Shown: in pieces, positions 55,248 through 64,000 of the stretch
Layout of the letters: each line of letters starts with the position of its first letter
Position numbering within the stretch: position 1 is the first letter of the stretch
Assembly (NCBI RefSeq): GCF_017539065.1
Contig: NZ_JAFYHP010000012.1
Location: 115,227-179,226, forward strand
DNA: 64,000 nucleotides
Source: Methanobrevibacter sp.
GTDB taxonomy: Archaea; Methanobacteriota; Methanobacteria; Methanobacteriales; Methanobacteriaceae
Reading direction: 5' to 3'
Translations under genes and position numbers: made by a program
The notes under the pieces: model-generated
What the model was told of the DNA's origin: nothing
Databases searched by the model: none
The model's input: the letters and a program-made list of their open reading frames with translations, nothing else

Positions 55248-56321
55248 TCATGCAGGGCTTTCTTTAAGCTTTAAATATTCGTCAATTGCTTCACGAGTAG
55301 TTCCAACGACTAATCTGTAATGTGAAGTTTCACCATTCACAATAACCTTTTCTACTTTGCCTTTTGCGATTACATGCTCGCCATCTATCACTTCTCCGGC
55401 ATAGGTATGTGTAAATGACACCACTTCTGTTAAATCAAATTCAACGCCATCAATAATTTCAACATTTTCAATGGTGTAAAGTGAAGGATTATCAAATGCT
55501 CCAAGAGCACTTACAATATCACATTCGATTTGTGCGATTCCTTGTGGCTCATAAACAGTATCTCCCCAAACACCGGAAATTTCATCATAATCCTTAGTAG
55601 CTAAAATATCAAATAAAGTTCCATTAATGGTTCCCCTATTTGCTTTTCTATTTTCATACCATCTGAATTCTTCTTTAGTTAAGCTTGCATCACTCATTCT
55701 CTTGTTGTAAACAAAATCCCAATAATCATCGGTGATTCCTTGAACAGTGATGTGTTTGTCCACTTCTTCAAGATAAACTTCTTTTCCGCGGTGTTCTTTA
55801 AAAGCAGCAATTGCCCTTCTGTGATTATCCAAACCGTATACGACAAAGTCCAAGTCAGAAACATCATCTTTTTGAAGTCCTGGTAAAATCGAACCTGAAA
55901 TACCTAAATGGTCATAGGGGATATCTGCCATAAAATGGAAAAAGTCAGCAACATCCATTAATTTTGCAATGAGTTCTGGATTTTTGACTTCTCCACCGGA
56001 TTCAAATGTCTTCTTAAGACCTAATAATCTATTTTCGGGCTTAATAATTCTTACAACTTTATCTAATGGCACACCCATCATTTCAACATTTGTCACATCA
56101 CAGAAGTATAGGTAATCCGGATGATTTTCTCTAAGATAAGTATAAGCTTCTTCAGATCCCACTTTTCTGTATCTTTTACCGTCTTTTTCACGGTCGCCTT
56201 CAGGATCTGGAATATACCTTAAAAATGAGATTACTCTATCTTCTGGGTGAATGTAATTAGTTGATGCGAAATATAAATCATCAGTTGTGTAAATAAAATC
56301 TCTTGTTCTTACTTGTTCCAT
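55248..56321 (-). CDS. Archaeal nucleotidyltransferase-domain protein
   Basis: The protein has 357 residues. A pol-beta-type nucleotidyltransferase motif is seen as ISGSILPGLQKDDVSDLDFVVYG (G-S-x-D-x-D) at about residue 143-165. The C-terminal part (about 250-350) has a beta-rich domain (VVSFTHTYAGEVIDGEHVIAKGKVEKV) that may bind nucleic acid or a nucleotide. Such proteins are often labelled DNA polymerase beta-like in methanogens but have no proven substrate. The gene is single. Confidence 0.72.
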   Translation of the reverse strand: MEQVRTRDFIYTTDDLYFASTNYIHPEDRVISFLRYIPDPEGDREKDGKRYRKVGSEEAYTYLRENHPDYLYFCDVTNVEMMGVPLDKVVRIIKPENRLLGLKKTFESGGEVKNPELIAKLMDVADFFHFMADIPYDHLGISGSILPGLQKDDVSDLDFVVYGLDNHRRAIAAFKEHRGKEVYLEEVDKHITVQGITDDYWDFVYNKRMSDASLTKEEFRWYENRKANRGTINGTLFDILATKDYDEISGVWGDTVYEPQGIAQIECDIVSALGAFDNPSLYTIENVEIIDGVEFDLTEVVSFTHTYAGEVIDGEHVIAKGKVEKVIVNGETSHYRLVVGTTREAIDEYLKLKESPA

Positions 56322-56435
56322 AATTTTAACTCCTAAGTTAATTTTATATTTTCTATAATTAATGTATTGTCATATTAATTTATATTATATAAAATTAATA
56401 ATATTATAATTGTAATTAATTAATTAGGTTTTATT

Positions 56436-57026
56436 ATGACAATTACCCATAAACATGTTGATGAAATATTTGAATATGATGGAAGCCAAATCAATCCTTC
56501 CTGGGCATTTCAGGAGTTTGGAATATATGGATCATCTATTGTAACTTGGATTGGTCCAGTTAACATCACTCCAGATAATCTAAAAGATTTTGCAGATGTC
56601 GGATTGGAAATTAAGTCAAATAACATGGTAAATTTCATCTGCGAGTTTTTCGACCAGCAACCACCGAACATGAGGGTGGCTTACCTGAGGCAAAGGCTTC
56701 TTGTCATGATTTTTAGAGAAATATTAACTGAATATGGAGTTCAGACAAAAAGGGAAGGCGATGATATCTTCGTTGACAACAGAAAGTTATCCATTTCAAT
56801 TGCAAGCGTTTCACTAAGCTCTGCAAAGATTCATTTTGCCTTAAATTTAGAGGACAAGGGAACTCCAAATGATGTAGAAACAATCGGATTGTTTGACATC
56901 AAAATTGATGATAAGCAAATATTTACTCAAGACAATTTATTAGAATTAATTAACAAAACAGTCAATAGGTTCATTGATGAGTTGGAAACTATTGAAAACG
57001 ATATAAGTAAAACTAAGGTGTTATGA
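56436..57026 (+). CDS. DUF366-family conserved archaeal protein, first gene of a queD/queE operon
   Basis: The protein has 196 residues, with the conserved opening [28 protein letters not shown] and [23 protein letters not shown]. No catalytic motif is recognised. It overlaps the queD start, and the linkage with two preQ0 genes implies a role near deazaguanine or archaeosine synthesis, or its regulation. Family identification is from memory of the DUF366 pattern and not checked. Confidence 0.65.
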   Translation: MTITHKHVDEIFEYDGSQINPSWAFQEFGIYGSSIVTWIGPVNITPDNLKDFADVGLEIKSNNMVNFICEFFDQQPPNMRVAYLRQRLLVMIFREILTEYGVQTKREGDDIFVDNRKLSISIASVSLSSAKIHFALNLEDKGTPNDVETIGLFDIKIDDKQIFTQDNLLELINKTVNRFIDELETIENDISKTKVL

Positions 57027-57541
57027 TGAAAATTTTAGTTAATGGTATCCAATCAAATTTAAGGTTCTCTTCTGCTCATGTTATTCCAGGACATGAATCA
57101 TGCGGATATATTCATGGACATTCCTACTTTGTGGATGTTGAGATTGAAGGTGAAAGAGCAGGGGATTTTGAATTTGTAGTTGACTTTAAAGATGTGAAAG
57201 GTTATACCAAAGCGATTTGTGATGAATTGGATCACAGATTATTAATTCCCGTTTATAATGATTTAATTGAATTTAAAGACTTTGATAAAGAAAATGATTC
57301 AATTTTTAACTTAAAAAAGAAACATACAGTTTTTTTCAAAATAGATGGAAAAGGATACGCCATTCCTGGTGTGGACTGTGTGTTTTTACCTCTTCCTTAC
57401 ACTTCTGCTGAGGAGTTGTCCAAGTTTTTTGCAGAAACTTTGGCCAAAAAGTTGTCTGAGACTTATGACAATTTGGGATATGTTGCAGTTTGTGTAAATG
57501 AGGGAATTGGACAAGGTGCTGAATACAGGAAAGATTTATAA
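57026..57541 (+). CDS. queD: 6-carboxytetrahydropterin synthase QueD
   Basis: The protein has 171 residues. Zinc ligands and the catalytic Cys are in [21 protein letters not shown] (His, Cys, His-x-His), and [14 protein letters not shown] holds the conserved Asp-His. It converts dihydroneopterin triphosphate to 6-carboxytetrahydropterin on the way to preQ0, which archaea insert into tRNA as archaeosine. The second of two adjacent ATGs (57026) is 5 bases after AAGGTG and is preferred; the first at 57023 overlaps the upstream stop. It is slightly longer than bacterial QueD owing to an insert near residue 85. Confidence 0.92.
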   Translation: MKILVNGIQSNLRFSSAHVIPGHESCGYIHGHSYFVDVEIEGERAGDFEFVVDFKDVKGYTKAICDELDHRLLIPVYNDLIEFKDFDKENDSIFNLKKKHTVFFKIDGKGYAIPGVDCVFLPLPYTSAEELSKFFAETLAKKLSETYDNLGYVAVCVNEGIGQGAEYRKDL

Positions 57542-58239
57542 TGAAAGCTCCGATTATTGAAATATTCTCATCCTTTCAAGGCGAAGGCCTTTTGATTGGT
57601 GAAAGACAAATTTTTGTTAGATTTGCAGGATGCAATTTAAACTGTAACTATTGCGATACCAATGATAGTAAATCCGAACAGTCAGGAACTTTAATGACTC
57701 CTGAAGAGGTCACATCAGAAATTGAAAAGCTTATGACTCCTGATTGCAGGACTATTTCATTTACTGGAGGTGAGCCTAGTTTATACCCTGAATTCATTTC
57801 AGAGGTTAGTAAGAACTTCAAGTTAAAAATCATGCTTGAAACTAATGGGACTTTACCGGAGAATATTGACTCCATTGACAAATTGGACATTGTTTCTTTG
57901 GATATAAAGTTGCCTGAGCATTTTGACGGCGATTTTGACAGTTCCATTTTTTTAAATGAGATTAAATCATTAAATTTATTAATTAAAAAATCTATAAATG
58001 TATATTGTAAAGTAGTTATATTGCCATCAACAAAAATAAAGTCATTTAAAGAGGTAGTTGAAAAATTATCACAAAATATTTCAAGCAAAAGCAACCTTAA
58101 AATAATTATCCAACCTTCTAGTCCGTTAGGAGAATGGAAAAATCTTAATTCTAAATTATTTGAGTTTTCCGAAGTTGTTGGGCAATATTTTGAAGTTTCC
58201 ACCATTCCTCAAATCCATAAGATTTTGGATATTGAGTGA
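57541..58239 (+). CDS. queE: 7-carboxy-7-deazaguanine synthase QueE
   Basis: The protein has 232 residues. The radical SAM motif is RFAGCNLNCNYCDT, preceded by FSSFQGEGLLIGERQIF, and followed by FTGGEPSLYPEF. It contracts the pterin ring to 7-carboxy-7-deazaguanine. It overlaps the queD stop by one base, in line with successive pathway steps. Confidence 0.95.
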   Translation: MKAPIIEIFSSFQGEGLLIGERQIFVRFAGCNLNCNYCDTNDSKSEQSGTLMTPEEVTSEIEKLMTPDCRTISFTGGEPSLYPEFISEVSKNFKLKIMLETNGTLPENIDSIDKLDIVSLDIKLPEHFDGDFDSSIFLNEIKSLNLLIKKSINVYCKVVILPSTKIKSFKEVVEKLSQNISSKSNLKIIIQPSSPLGEWKNLNSKLFEFSEVVGQYFEVSTIPQIHKILDIE

Positions 58240-58303
58240 ATTTTGTTTTTAATATTTCTTTTGATTTTATTTTGAAGATAGCAATTGTAAATGAGGTGTG
58301 TAA

Positions 58304-59242
58304 ATGAAAGATAAAACATCTATTAACAGAAAATCAAACACAGGCGCAGTTGAACGTGAAACTAAAGTTCATGATAGAGAAGGAGACATCATGGCTATTG
58401 CAACCAGAGATGTAGTTTCAATTCCTCCTTCAAAAAGTATCAAGGATACTGCAAAAGTAATGATGGAACATGAATTTAGAAGATTGCCAATAACTGATCC
58501 TGGCTCTGGAAAATTATTAGGTATTGTAACTGTAATGGATATATTAGATTTCTTTGGTGGAGGAAAAAAATTCAACATTATTGAGAAAAAATACGAAGAT
58601 AATTTCCTAGCAGCTATTAACGAGCCAGTAAAAGAAATTATGACTCGTAATTTAATCACTGTGTCCAACAAAGCTTCTATTGGAGACACTCTTGAAGTGA
58701 TGTTATCTAATCAATTAGGAGCTATACCAATTGTGGACCATGATGAAAAACTTGCAGGTATTGTAACTGAAAGAGATATTGCTTTATCTTTAGCAGGTGT
58801 TGCAGGTAAAGACATTGTACAAGATTATATGAGTCCTAAAGTATTCACCACTACTCCGGGAACTTCTTTAGGAGATGCATGTAAAATCATGGTTAGGAAT
58901 GGTTTAAGAAGAATTCCTGTAGTGGGCGGAGAAGCAGATATTTCTAAAGCAGCTAAAAAATTATTAGGAATTTTAACTTCTACTGATGTAATCAGATTCT
59001 TAAATGCAAAAGAATTATTTGATCATTTAAATTCCAATTTAGCAAGCGATTTGTTAGAACAAACAAAAATTTCAGAAATCATGGCCAAAGATCCGATTAC
59101 AGTTGAACCAACCATGTCTGTTGGAGATTTATGCCAATTATTCGCTGATGAAAATATTGGTGGAGTTCCAGTTGTTAAAAACGACGATGTAATTGGAATT
59201 ATTACTGAAAGAGACATATTAAATGCAGTTAAAAGATATTAA
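58304..59242 (+). CDS. Four-CBS-domain protein
   Basis: The protein has 312 residues with four CBS domains, each with the pattern IPIVDHDEKLAGIVTERDIAL. The domains pair into two Bateman modules that likely bind ATP, AMP or SAM-like ligands. There is no fused effector domain. A GAGGTGTGTAA ribosome binding site precedes ATG. A second four-CBS gene follows 21 bases downstream, probably a paralogue. Confidence 0.9.
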   Translation: MKDKTSINRKSNTGAVERETKVHDREGDIMAIATRDVVSIPPSKSIKDTAKVMMEHEFRRLPITDPGSGKLLGIVTVMDILDFFGGGKKFNIIEKKYEDNFLAAINEPVKEIMTRNLITVSNKASIGDTLEVMLSNQLGAIPIVDHDEKLAGIVTERDIALSLAGVAGKDIVQDYMSPKVFTTTPGTSLGDACKIMVRNGLRRIPVVGGEADISKAAKKLLGILTSTDVIRFLNAKELFDHLNSNLASDLLEQTKISEIMAKDPITVEPTMSVGDLCQLFADENIGGVPVVKNDDVIGIITERDILNAVKRY

Positions 59243-59263
59243 ACTTTTTTAGGAGATGATAAT

Positions 59264-60064
59264 ATGCAAATTAAGAATTTGATGTCTGAGGATGTAATTA
59301 CCGTAGACAAAGATCAAAATCTTTCTGATGCTTTAAAACTATTGCGCAAAAACAATGTTTCACGTTTGCCGGTAGTGAATAATAAAGAATTAGTAGGTAT
59401 TATTTCTGAAAGGGATATTGCCGCTAAACTTGGTTCTTCAAAATATGAAAGCATGCCTGCATCAAGACTTCATATTTCATCTGTAATGGTTAAAGATGTA
59501 TGTACAGTTCCTGAAACTATGCAATTAGGTGAAGTAGCAAAAATAATGTTAGAAAAAGGCATTGGGTCTGTTCCAGTCATGTGTGAAGACAAAATGGTAG
59601 GAATAGTTTCAAAGGCTGATTTTGTTACTCTTGCAGTAGGAATTGCTTTTGATAAAATCACTGTTAAAGAGATAATGACTAAAGATTTAGTAGTGGTTTC
59701 ACCAACTGACAGACTTATTCATGCAAGACGTCAAATGATGGAAGCTCATGTAGGCAGAGTGCCTGTCCTTGATGATGAAAAATTAGTAGGAGTGGTAACT
59801 TCTAAAGATTTAATGAGGGCATTCATTGATTTTAGAAAACATGTGCCTGAAAAATACCAAAAATCTCAAATTAAAGAGGTTTTAGTTGAATCTATCATGT
59901 CTACTAATCCAACAGTCACATCAAAAGATGCTACAATATCTGAAGTAGCCAACATTATGATGGAAACTGGTTATAATGGATTGCCTGTCGTTGAAGAAGG
60001 CAAAGTCGTTGGAATTATAACACAAACTGATATTTTAAGACTAATTGAAAAATTAGAATCTTAA
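59264..60064 (+). CDS. Four-CBS-domain protein
   Basis: The protein has 266 residues with four CBS domains, starting MQIKNLMSEDVITVDKDQNLSDALKLL, and no other domain. It lies downstream of the first CBS gene with an AGGAGATGATAA ribosome binding site, so the pair may form a ligand-sensing heteromer. A T-rich run after the stop (60070-60090) is the likely terminator. Confidence 0.9.
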   Translation: MQIKNLMSEDVITVDKDQNLSDALKLLRKNNVSRLPVVNNKELVGIISERDIAAKLGSSKYESMPASRLHISSVMVKDVCTVPETMQLGEVAKIMLEKGIGSVPVMCEDKMVGIVSKADFVTLAVGIAFDKITVKEIMTKDLVVVSPTDRLIHARRQMMEAHVGRVPVLDDEKLVGVVTSKDLMRAFIDFRKHVPEKYQKSQIKEVLVESIMSTNPTVTSKDATISEVANIMMETGYNGLPVVEEGKVVGIITQTDILRLIEKLES

Positions 60065-60094
60065 ATATCTCTCTTTTTTTCTTTTTTTTTGGGT

Positions 60095-60907
60095 GTGATT
60101 TATATAACTTTGATATCTTTTTTAGGTCCTAAAGGAACATTTACTCATGAAGCAGCCAATATGATGGGAGGAGAGTTAATTCCCTATTGCACAATTCCTG
60201 CTGTTTTGGAGAGTGTTGCTAGCAATGAAACATCATATGGAGTAGTTCCAATTGAAAATTCAATTGAGGGGCCTGTTGGAATAACATTGGATTCTTTAGC
60301 TCACAAATTTGATTTAAAAATATTTAAAGAAATTATTATTCCAATTAATCAGAATTTAATTGTTAATCCCGGATGCAAACTTGAAGATATTGAGGATGTT
60401 TATTCTCATTCACAAGCAATATCCCAATGTCAAGAATTCATCAGCGAAAATAAAATTCAACCTCATTATGCAGTAAGCACTGCTAATGCCGCTAAAAGCA
60501 TTATTGGGGATAAATCAAAAGCAGCTATCGGAAATAGAAAAGCTGCAGAGTTATATGGATTGGAAATTCTTAAAGCAAATATTCAAGACACAGATAATAA
60601 TGAAACAAGGTTCGTTGTTGTTTCAAATGAATGCCATAAACCTACTGGCAATGATAAGACTTCAATTATCTTCTCTATTTATGAAGATCGTCCAGGGGAA
60701 TTATATAAGATTTTAGGAATTTTCCAAAAGAACAATATTAACTTAACAAAAATTGAATCAAGGCCTTCTAAAAAAGGTTTAGGTAAATACTTATTTTTTG
60801 TGGACTTTTATGGCCATAAAGATGATGATGTAATCAAAAGTATCATTAATGAAATTGATGAAAATACTTATTTTTTAAAAGTTTTAGGGTCTTTTCCCGA
60901 ATTTTAA
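60095..60907 (+). CDS. pheA: Prephenate dehydratase
   Basis: The protein has about 270 residues. The catalytic domain has ISFLGPKGTFTHEAANMM, YGVVPIENSIEG and the TRF motif in NNETRFVVVS. The ACT domain from about 185 includes the phenylalanine-binding ESRP. It converts prephenate to phenylpyruvate and is normally inhibited by phenylalanine. The start is unclear: TTG 60089, GTG 60095 and TTG 60110 are possible and none has a good ribosome binding site; the T-run upstream belongs to the previous gene's terminator. Confidence 0.93.
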   Translation: MIYITLISFLGPKGTFTHEAANMMGGELIPYCTIPAVLESVASNETSYGVVPIENSIEGPVGITLDSLAHKFDLKIFKEIIIPINQNLIVNPGCKLEDIEDVYSHSQAISQCQEFISENKIQPHYAVSTANAAKSIIGDKSKAAIGNRKAAELYGLEILKANIQDTDNNETRFVVVSNECHKPTGNDKTSIIFSIYEDRPGELYKILGIFQKNNINLTKIESRPSKKGLGKYLFFVDFYGHKDDDVIKSIINEIDENTYFLKVLGSFPEF

Positions 60908-60967
60908 GTAACATTTAAATTAATGTTTTAATATAATTTACATTATAATATTTCAGGGAGGGTAGGC

Positions 60968-61708
60968 ATGACAGAAGAACGAGACAAACTTCTTCAAATT
61001 ATGAGTAGTTTAGAATCAGATTATAAATCTGGTAAGATTTCTGCTGAAAAGTATAGATATTTCCGTTCTAAATATGAGGACAAACTTAATTCTATCGATG
61101 CTATGGAAGCTACAAAAAGGATTAGGTCTATGCAAGGCAAACCATCTGCTCCTAAAAGCAATAAGAAGAAGAAAAAACCTGCCAGTTATAAGAAAAAACA
61201 AGAACAAGATTTGGTTCAAAAGTATATAATTAATCCTAAAAAGGATGATACTGCATATAATAAACAGAAAAAATCATCAATGAGTAGTGATACTTTTAAA
61301 TTTGTCGCTATATTGGTACTTGTTATTGCATTCACAGCAGGTGTTGCATATGGTATTTTCAATTTAGACACTGAAACAATTGCTGAAACAAATGTGGTAG
61401 CTATTGTTGAAGATACAGCATTCCCTGAAATTGTAGCTGTTGTTAATACCACAAATGAGAATGTAACTATAGATGATGATAATAATACTGAAGAAACGGT
61501 AGAAACTACGACTGAAACCACTACGGAAACTACAACTGATGATTCAAATGATGATTCAAATTCCAATACTCCAAGCGATAACACTCCAACTTCAACTCCG
61601 GAGCCGGAACCTACTCCAGAACCAAATCCTACTCCGTCCCCAACTCCGTCCCAATCTTCCTCGGATAGTGGCGGAAGCAGTGATGGAGGAGGAAGCGATG
61701 AGGGATAA
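60968..61708 (+). CDS. Single-pass membrane protein with cytoplasmic coiled coil and Thr/Pro/Ser-rich external stalk
   Basis: The protein has 246 residues. A charged helical N-terminus (about 1-50) is followed by a Lys-rich stretch (NKKKKKPASYKKKQ), then a membrane helix at about 112-135 (FVAILVLVIAFTAGVAYGIF) and an outer region rich in Thr and Glu, then Pro-rich repeats (PEPEPTPEPNPTPSPTPS) and a Ser/Gly tail. The outer part is probably glycosylated. No enzyme motif is seen. A GGGAGGGTAGGC ribosome binding site precedes ATG. The function is unknown. Confidence 0.7.
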   Translation: MTEERDKLLQIMSSLESDYKSGKISAEKYRYFRSKYEDKLNSIDAMEATKRIRSMQGKPSAPKSNKKKKKPASYKKKQEQDLVQKYIINPKKDDTAYNKQKKSSMSSDTFKFVAILVLVIAFTAGVAYGIFNLDTETIAETNVVAIVEDTAFPEIVAVVNTTNENVTIDDDNNTEETVETTTETTTETTTDDSNDDSNSNTPSDNTPTSTPEPEPTPEPNPTPSPTPSQSSSDSGGSSDGGGSDEG

Positions 61709-61730
61709 TTTCCGTAGTTAAGGTGATATT

Positions 61731-62267
61731 ATGAAAGGAAAGATTTTAAAAGGAAGTATAATAACAATTATTCTAATTGCATTTTTAATCGCTTGTGTTA
61801 GTGCTGAAAGTGATGACCAACTTACCATTCAAACATTATCAAAAGGAGGTTTAGTTATTCATTATCCATCAGATTGGGGTTATTCACAAGCAACTTCAAA
61901 CTATTCTATAATGTCAATTTCTAAATTAGATTCTATTGATGCAGCTGGAATAGGCCAAGTAAATATTAATATTGAGAAGAAACCCATTGAAAATGAATTC
62001 TATTCATTTGTTAATAGTACCTATAAATCTATGCAGCATGATAAAGCCTTTACTTTAGTTTCTTCAGGGGAATCTACACTTGGTGATAGAAAATCTTTAG
62101 AATATATTTATATATCAAACGATAATGGTGCGGAACGCGAACACAAAGCGGTTTGGTTCGAAAAAGGAGGCCAAGCTTATGTTTTATTATATAGCGCTCC
62201 AGTAGATCAATTTGATTCAAATTTATATGTATTTGATTATATGTTGTCAGATATTCAAATCACTTAA
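61731..62267 (+). CDS. Secreted PsbP-like protein of unknown function
   Basis: The protein has 178 residues with an N-terminal signal peptide (GSIITIILIAFLIACVSA). The rest is a PsbP-like beta domain, starting LVIHYPSDWGYSQATSNYSIMSI and continuing with EHKAVWFEKGGQAYVLLYSAP. It lies 22 bases after the stalk protein gene and before coaC, with an AAGGTGATATT ribosome binding site. It resembles the protein at 16442-16927 in layout. The function is not known. Confidence 0.7.
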   Translation: MKGKILKGSIITIILIAFLIACVSAESDDQLTIQTLSKGGLVIHYPSDWGYSQATSNYSIMSISKLDSIDAAGIGQVNINIEKKPIENEFYSFVNSTYKSMQHDKAFTLVSSGESTLGDRKSLEYIYISNDNGAEREHKAVWFEKGGQAYVLLYSAPVDQFDSNLYVFDYMLSDIQIT

Positions 62268-62276
62268 GGTGTTTTT

Positions 62277-62789
62277 ATGATTATATTGTGTGTTACAGGC
62301 AGTATTGCCGCTACTGAATCTATTAAATTAGCACGAGAACTTAGAAGAAATGGTGTTGAGGTCAAATGTTTCATGAGCGATTCAGCTTGTGAAATTATTC
62401 ATCCAAATGCTATGGAATTTGCAACAGGTCAGGAAGTAGTAACTAAATTAACTGGAAAAATTGAGCATGTCAAGTATTCCCAAGAAGATTTGATACTTGT
62501 TGCGCCGGCTACCGCTAATACTATTTCGAAATTTGCTTATAAAATTGCTGACAATCCTATTTCTACTCTTCTAATAACTGCTCAAGGACACAATACTCCA
62601 ATTATTTTTGTTCCATCTATGCATGATTCAATGTATCGAGCAATTAAAGAGAATATTGATAAAATCAAAAATGAAGGTTCAGCATCTTTCATCAAACCTA
62701 GAATGGATGAAGGTAAAGCAAAGTTTCCATCTAAGGAAGATATTGTTCTTGAATCATTGAGAACTATTAATTTAAATAAAGCAGATTGA
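62277..62789 (+). CDS. coaC: Phosphopantothenoylcysteine decarboxylase-like flavoprotein (split CoaBC, CoaC part)
   Basis: The protein has 170 residues of the flavodoxin-like HFCD fold. It has the FMN-binding opening ILCVTGSIAATESIKLARELR, the likely catalytic His in KIEHVKYS, LVAPATANTISKFAYKIADN and VPSMHDSMY, in place of the bacterial PAMNxxMW. It decarboxylates phosphopantothenoylcysteine in CoA synthesis. In most organisms this domain is fused to CoaB; here CoaB starts two bases downstream in another frame. Confidence 0.85.
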   Translation: MIILCVTGSIAATESIKLARELRRNGVEVKCFMSDSACEIIHPNAMEFATGQEVVTKLTGKIEHVKYSQEDLILVAPATANTISKFAYKIADNPISTLLITAQGHNTPIIFVPSMHDSMYRAIKENIDKIKNEGSASFIKPRMDEGKAKFPSKEDIVLESLRTINLNKAD

Positions 62790-62790
62790 T

Positions 62791-63435
62791 ATGATTAAAG
62801 GTAAAAAGATTTTAATAAGTCTTGGGGGGACTTATGAACCTATTGATTCTGTAAGAGGAATAACAAATAAATCATCAGGCAAGATGGGGTTAGCTCTTGC
62901 TCGTGAAGCTTATATTCGTGGTGCGGATCTCACACTGGTTGTAGCTAATGTCAGTGTTGAAATTCCTTCTGTTTTTAATGTAATTCGTGTTGAAACTAGT
63001 AGCGAGATGAATGAAGCAATTTTAAGCATAATATCCGATTTTGATATTTTCATTTCCACAGCTGCAGTTTCTGATTTTGAAGTTACAAAAAAATCCAATA
63101 AGAAGATTGATTCCTCAAGTTCTTTATCTTTAAATTTAAAACCAACTATTAAAATCATTCGCCAAATTAAAGAAATCAATCCAGATATATTTTTAGTCGG
63201 ATTTAAGGCGGAGTTCAACATTTCAAAATCCGAAATGATTGAATGCGCTCGAAAACAGATTGAAAATGCGGGAACAGATTTGGTAATAGCAAATGATATC
63301 TCTAATGACAATTGTCATTTTGGATCTGATAATAATGAGGTTTTGATTGTCGATGATGATGTCATAACAATACCTTTGGCTTCAAAAAGGGAGATTGCAA
63401 AAAGTATCTTTGATATAATTTCTGAAAAAGTATAA
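62791..63435 (+). CDS. coaB: Phosphopantothenate-cysteine ligase-like protein (split CoaBC, CoaB part)
   Basis: The protein has 214 residues. The CoaB signature LISLGGTYEPIDSVRGITNKSSGKMG opens the protein. AAVSDFEVTKKSNKKIDSS is the lysine-bearing nucleotide site, and LVGFKAEF and LVIANDIS are conserved. It joins cysteine to phosphopantothenate. Its ATG lies one base after the coaC stop, so the two are translated together. Confidence 0.9.
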   Translation: MIKGKKILISLGGTYEPIDSVRGITNKSSGKMGLALAREAYIRGADLTLVVANVSVEIPSVFNVIRVETSSEMNEAILSIISDFDIFISTAAVSDFEVTKKSNKKIDSSSSLSLNLKPTIKIIRQIKEINPDIFLVGFKAEFNISKSEMIECARKQIENAGTDLVIANDISNDNCHFGSDNNEVLIVDDDVITIPLASKREIAKSIFDIISEKV

Positions 63436-64000
63436 GTTCATCTACCTATTACAATCTTACTTAACTATTTTTTGTTAACCTACGCTTTATATTTAATATC
63501 AGCATCATTATTCAATAGATATATTAATCAACTATTAATTTATTTGTTCTTATTTTCAATTTAATTAAATTTATTTTTTAACCTATTCGGAAGTTTACTA
63601 AAAAAATTTTTGTCCATCTAAATTAATTTGTGAAAGGCCTATTTCAATATACTGTTTCTATATCAATTTTATTTTTTAATTGTAATTTTATATTTGGTGT
63701 AAAATTAACTTCGTGCCATAAGTTTAAATAGTTTTATCTTTTGGTTAAAAGTATAAATTTGTAGGCAATAATAAGCTCATTTGAGTAATACTTTTTAGAT
63801 TAAAATACATTAAAGCAATCTTCAAAAAAAAGTTTTTTTAAAATTAGTTATATCAAAAAATAAGTTCATGCCTTTAGGCTAGAGTTAAATGGAGTGATTA
63901 ATAGAGTGAATCAACCTAAAGGCCGTTTCAATGAACTTTTATTTTATTTGCATTAGCATTTATTATTTTTAATTTCATAGTATAAAAAGGTATCTAAGTA
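63436..64000. other. Non-coding 3' end of the window
   Basis: This 565-base AT-rich stretch contains no credible open frame. It holds a near-palindrome TGAAAGGCCTATTTCA near 63631, a TATA-like AAAAGTATAAATTT near 63746, and the long hairpin at 63862-63938. It may be the upstream region of a gene beyond the window. Confidence 0.6.
63862..63938 (+). repeat. Large bulged inverted repeat (possible structured RNA)
   Basis: AAGTTCAT-GCCTTTAGG (63862-63878) pairs with CCTAAAGGC (63915-63923) and ATGAACTT (63931-63938). This gives 17 bp with a one-sided bulge CGTTTCA (63924-63930) and a 36-base loop. The loop contains GAGTGATT and GAGTGAAT as a near-repeat. T-rich sequence follows at 63937-63948. 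Confidence 0.5.

Noticed and set aside
63631..63646. Near-palindrome TGAAAGGCCTATTTCA as an operator
   Set aside because: The symmetry is off by one base and there is no adjacent gene in the window to give it meaning.
63862..63938. H/ACA guide RNA
   Set aside because: The bulge is on one side only, so there is no pseudouridylation pocket, and no ACA follows the lower stem.

Overview
The window comes from a low-GC methanogenic archaeon of the Methanobacteriales, most likely Methanobrevibacter or a close relative. The evidence is formylmethanofuran:H4MPT formyltransferase (ftr), a complete energy-converting hydrogenase B operon (ehbA-Q), archaeal-type tRNAs without encoded CCA (except perhaps tRNA-His), an archaeal Holliday junction resolvase, TATA-box promoters with GGTG-type ribosome binding sites, and large secreted adhesin-like proteins with beta-helix and Ig-like repeats, as is typical of gut Methanobrevibacter. 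No phage, insertion sequence, CRISPR array or rRNA was seen.

Layout. 1-7.9 kb: the 3' part of a membrane-anchored CobN-like chelatase, then a 1673-residue adhesin-like protein with a striking Cys-rich heptad repeat. 8.2-12.8 kb: the dnaJ, dnaK and grpE heat-shock genes on the minus strand, with a divergent winged-helix regulator whose promoter carries two operator-like palindromes. 12.8-16.4 kb: hypF divergent from larB and an acetyltransferase. 16.4-24.0 kb: minus-strand genes for a polysaccharide-export-type ABC transporter, hisE, a CBS-ParB protein, gatB, a sugar-nucleotide-type nucleotidyltransferase with a GpsA-like dehydrogenase, and a radical SAM protein. 24.2-25.4 kb: five tRNAs, hjc, and tRNA-Trp with an intron that reads as a C/D box guide RNA. 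25.5-34.5 kb: a metallo-hydrolase, K+ uptake (trkA/trkH), a flippase-like protein, an acyltransferase, ftr, a second adhesin-like protein and an MthK-like K+ channel. 34.5-42.4 kb: NAD(P)HX repair, sfsA, sirtuin, argG, a possible small RNA, a helicase and two hydrolase-like genes. 42.7-52.6 kb: the 17-gene ehb operon. 52.6-56.3 kb: a Cas4-like protein, a sodium symporter with a 47-residue membrane partner gene, and a nucleotidyltransferase. 56.4-58.2 kb: a DUF366-like gene with queD and queE (preQ0/archaeosine). 58.3-64 kb: two CBS proteins, pheA, two surface or secreted proteins, a split coaC/coaB pair and a 565-base non-coding end that holds a large hairpin.

Central themes are hydrogenotrophic methanogenesis and anabolic low-potential electron supply (ftr, ehb, hypF), cell-surface construction (adhesins, ABC exporter, acyltransferase, flippase, CDP-/G3P-like genes), potassium handling, and protein folding.

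The observations most worth following are: the C-I-D-G heptad repeat in the large adhesin; the in-frame internal ribosome binding site in the K+ channel at the position where MthK uses its internal start; the tRNA-Trp intron guide RNA; the overlooked small membrane protein upstream of the symporter; recurrent hairpins that embed stop codons and are followed by U-tracts; a candidate small RNA upstream of argG; and a 25-base exact repeat placed in front of two unrelated promoters. All functional calls come from reading the sequence; no database search was run.
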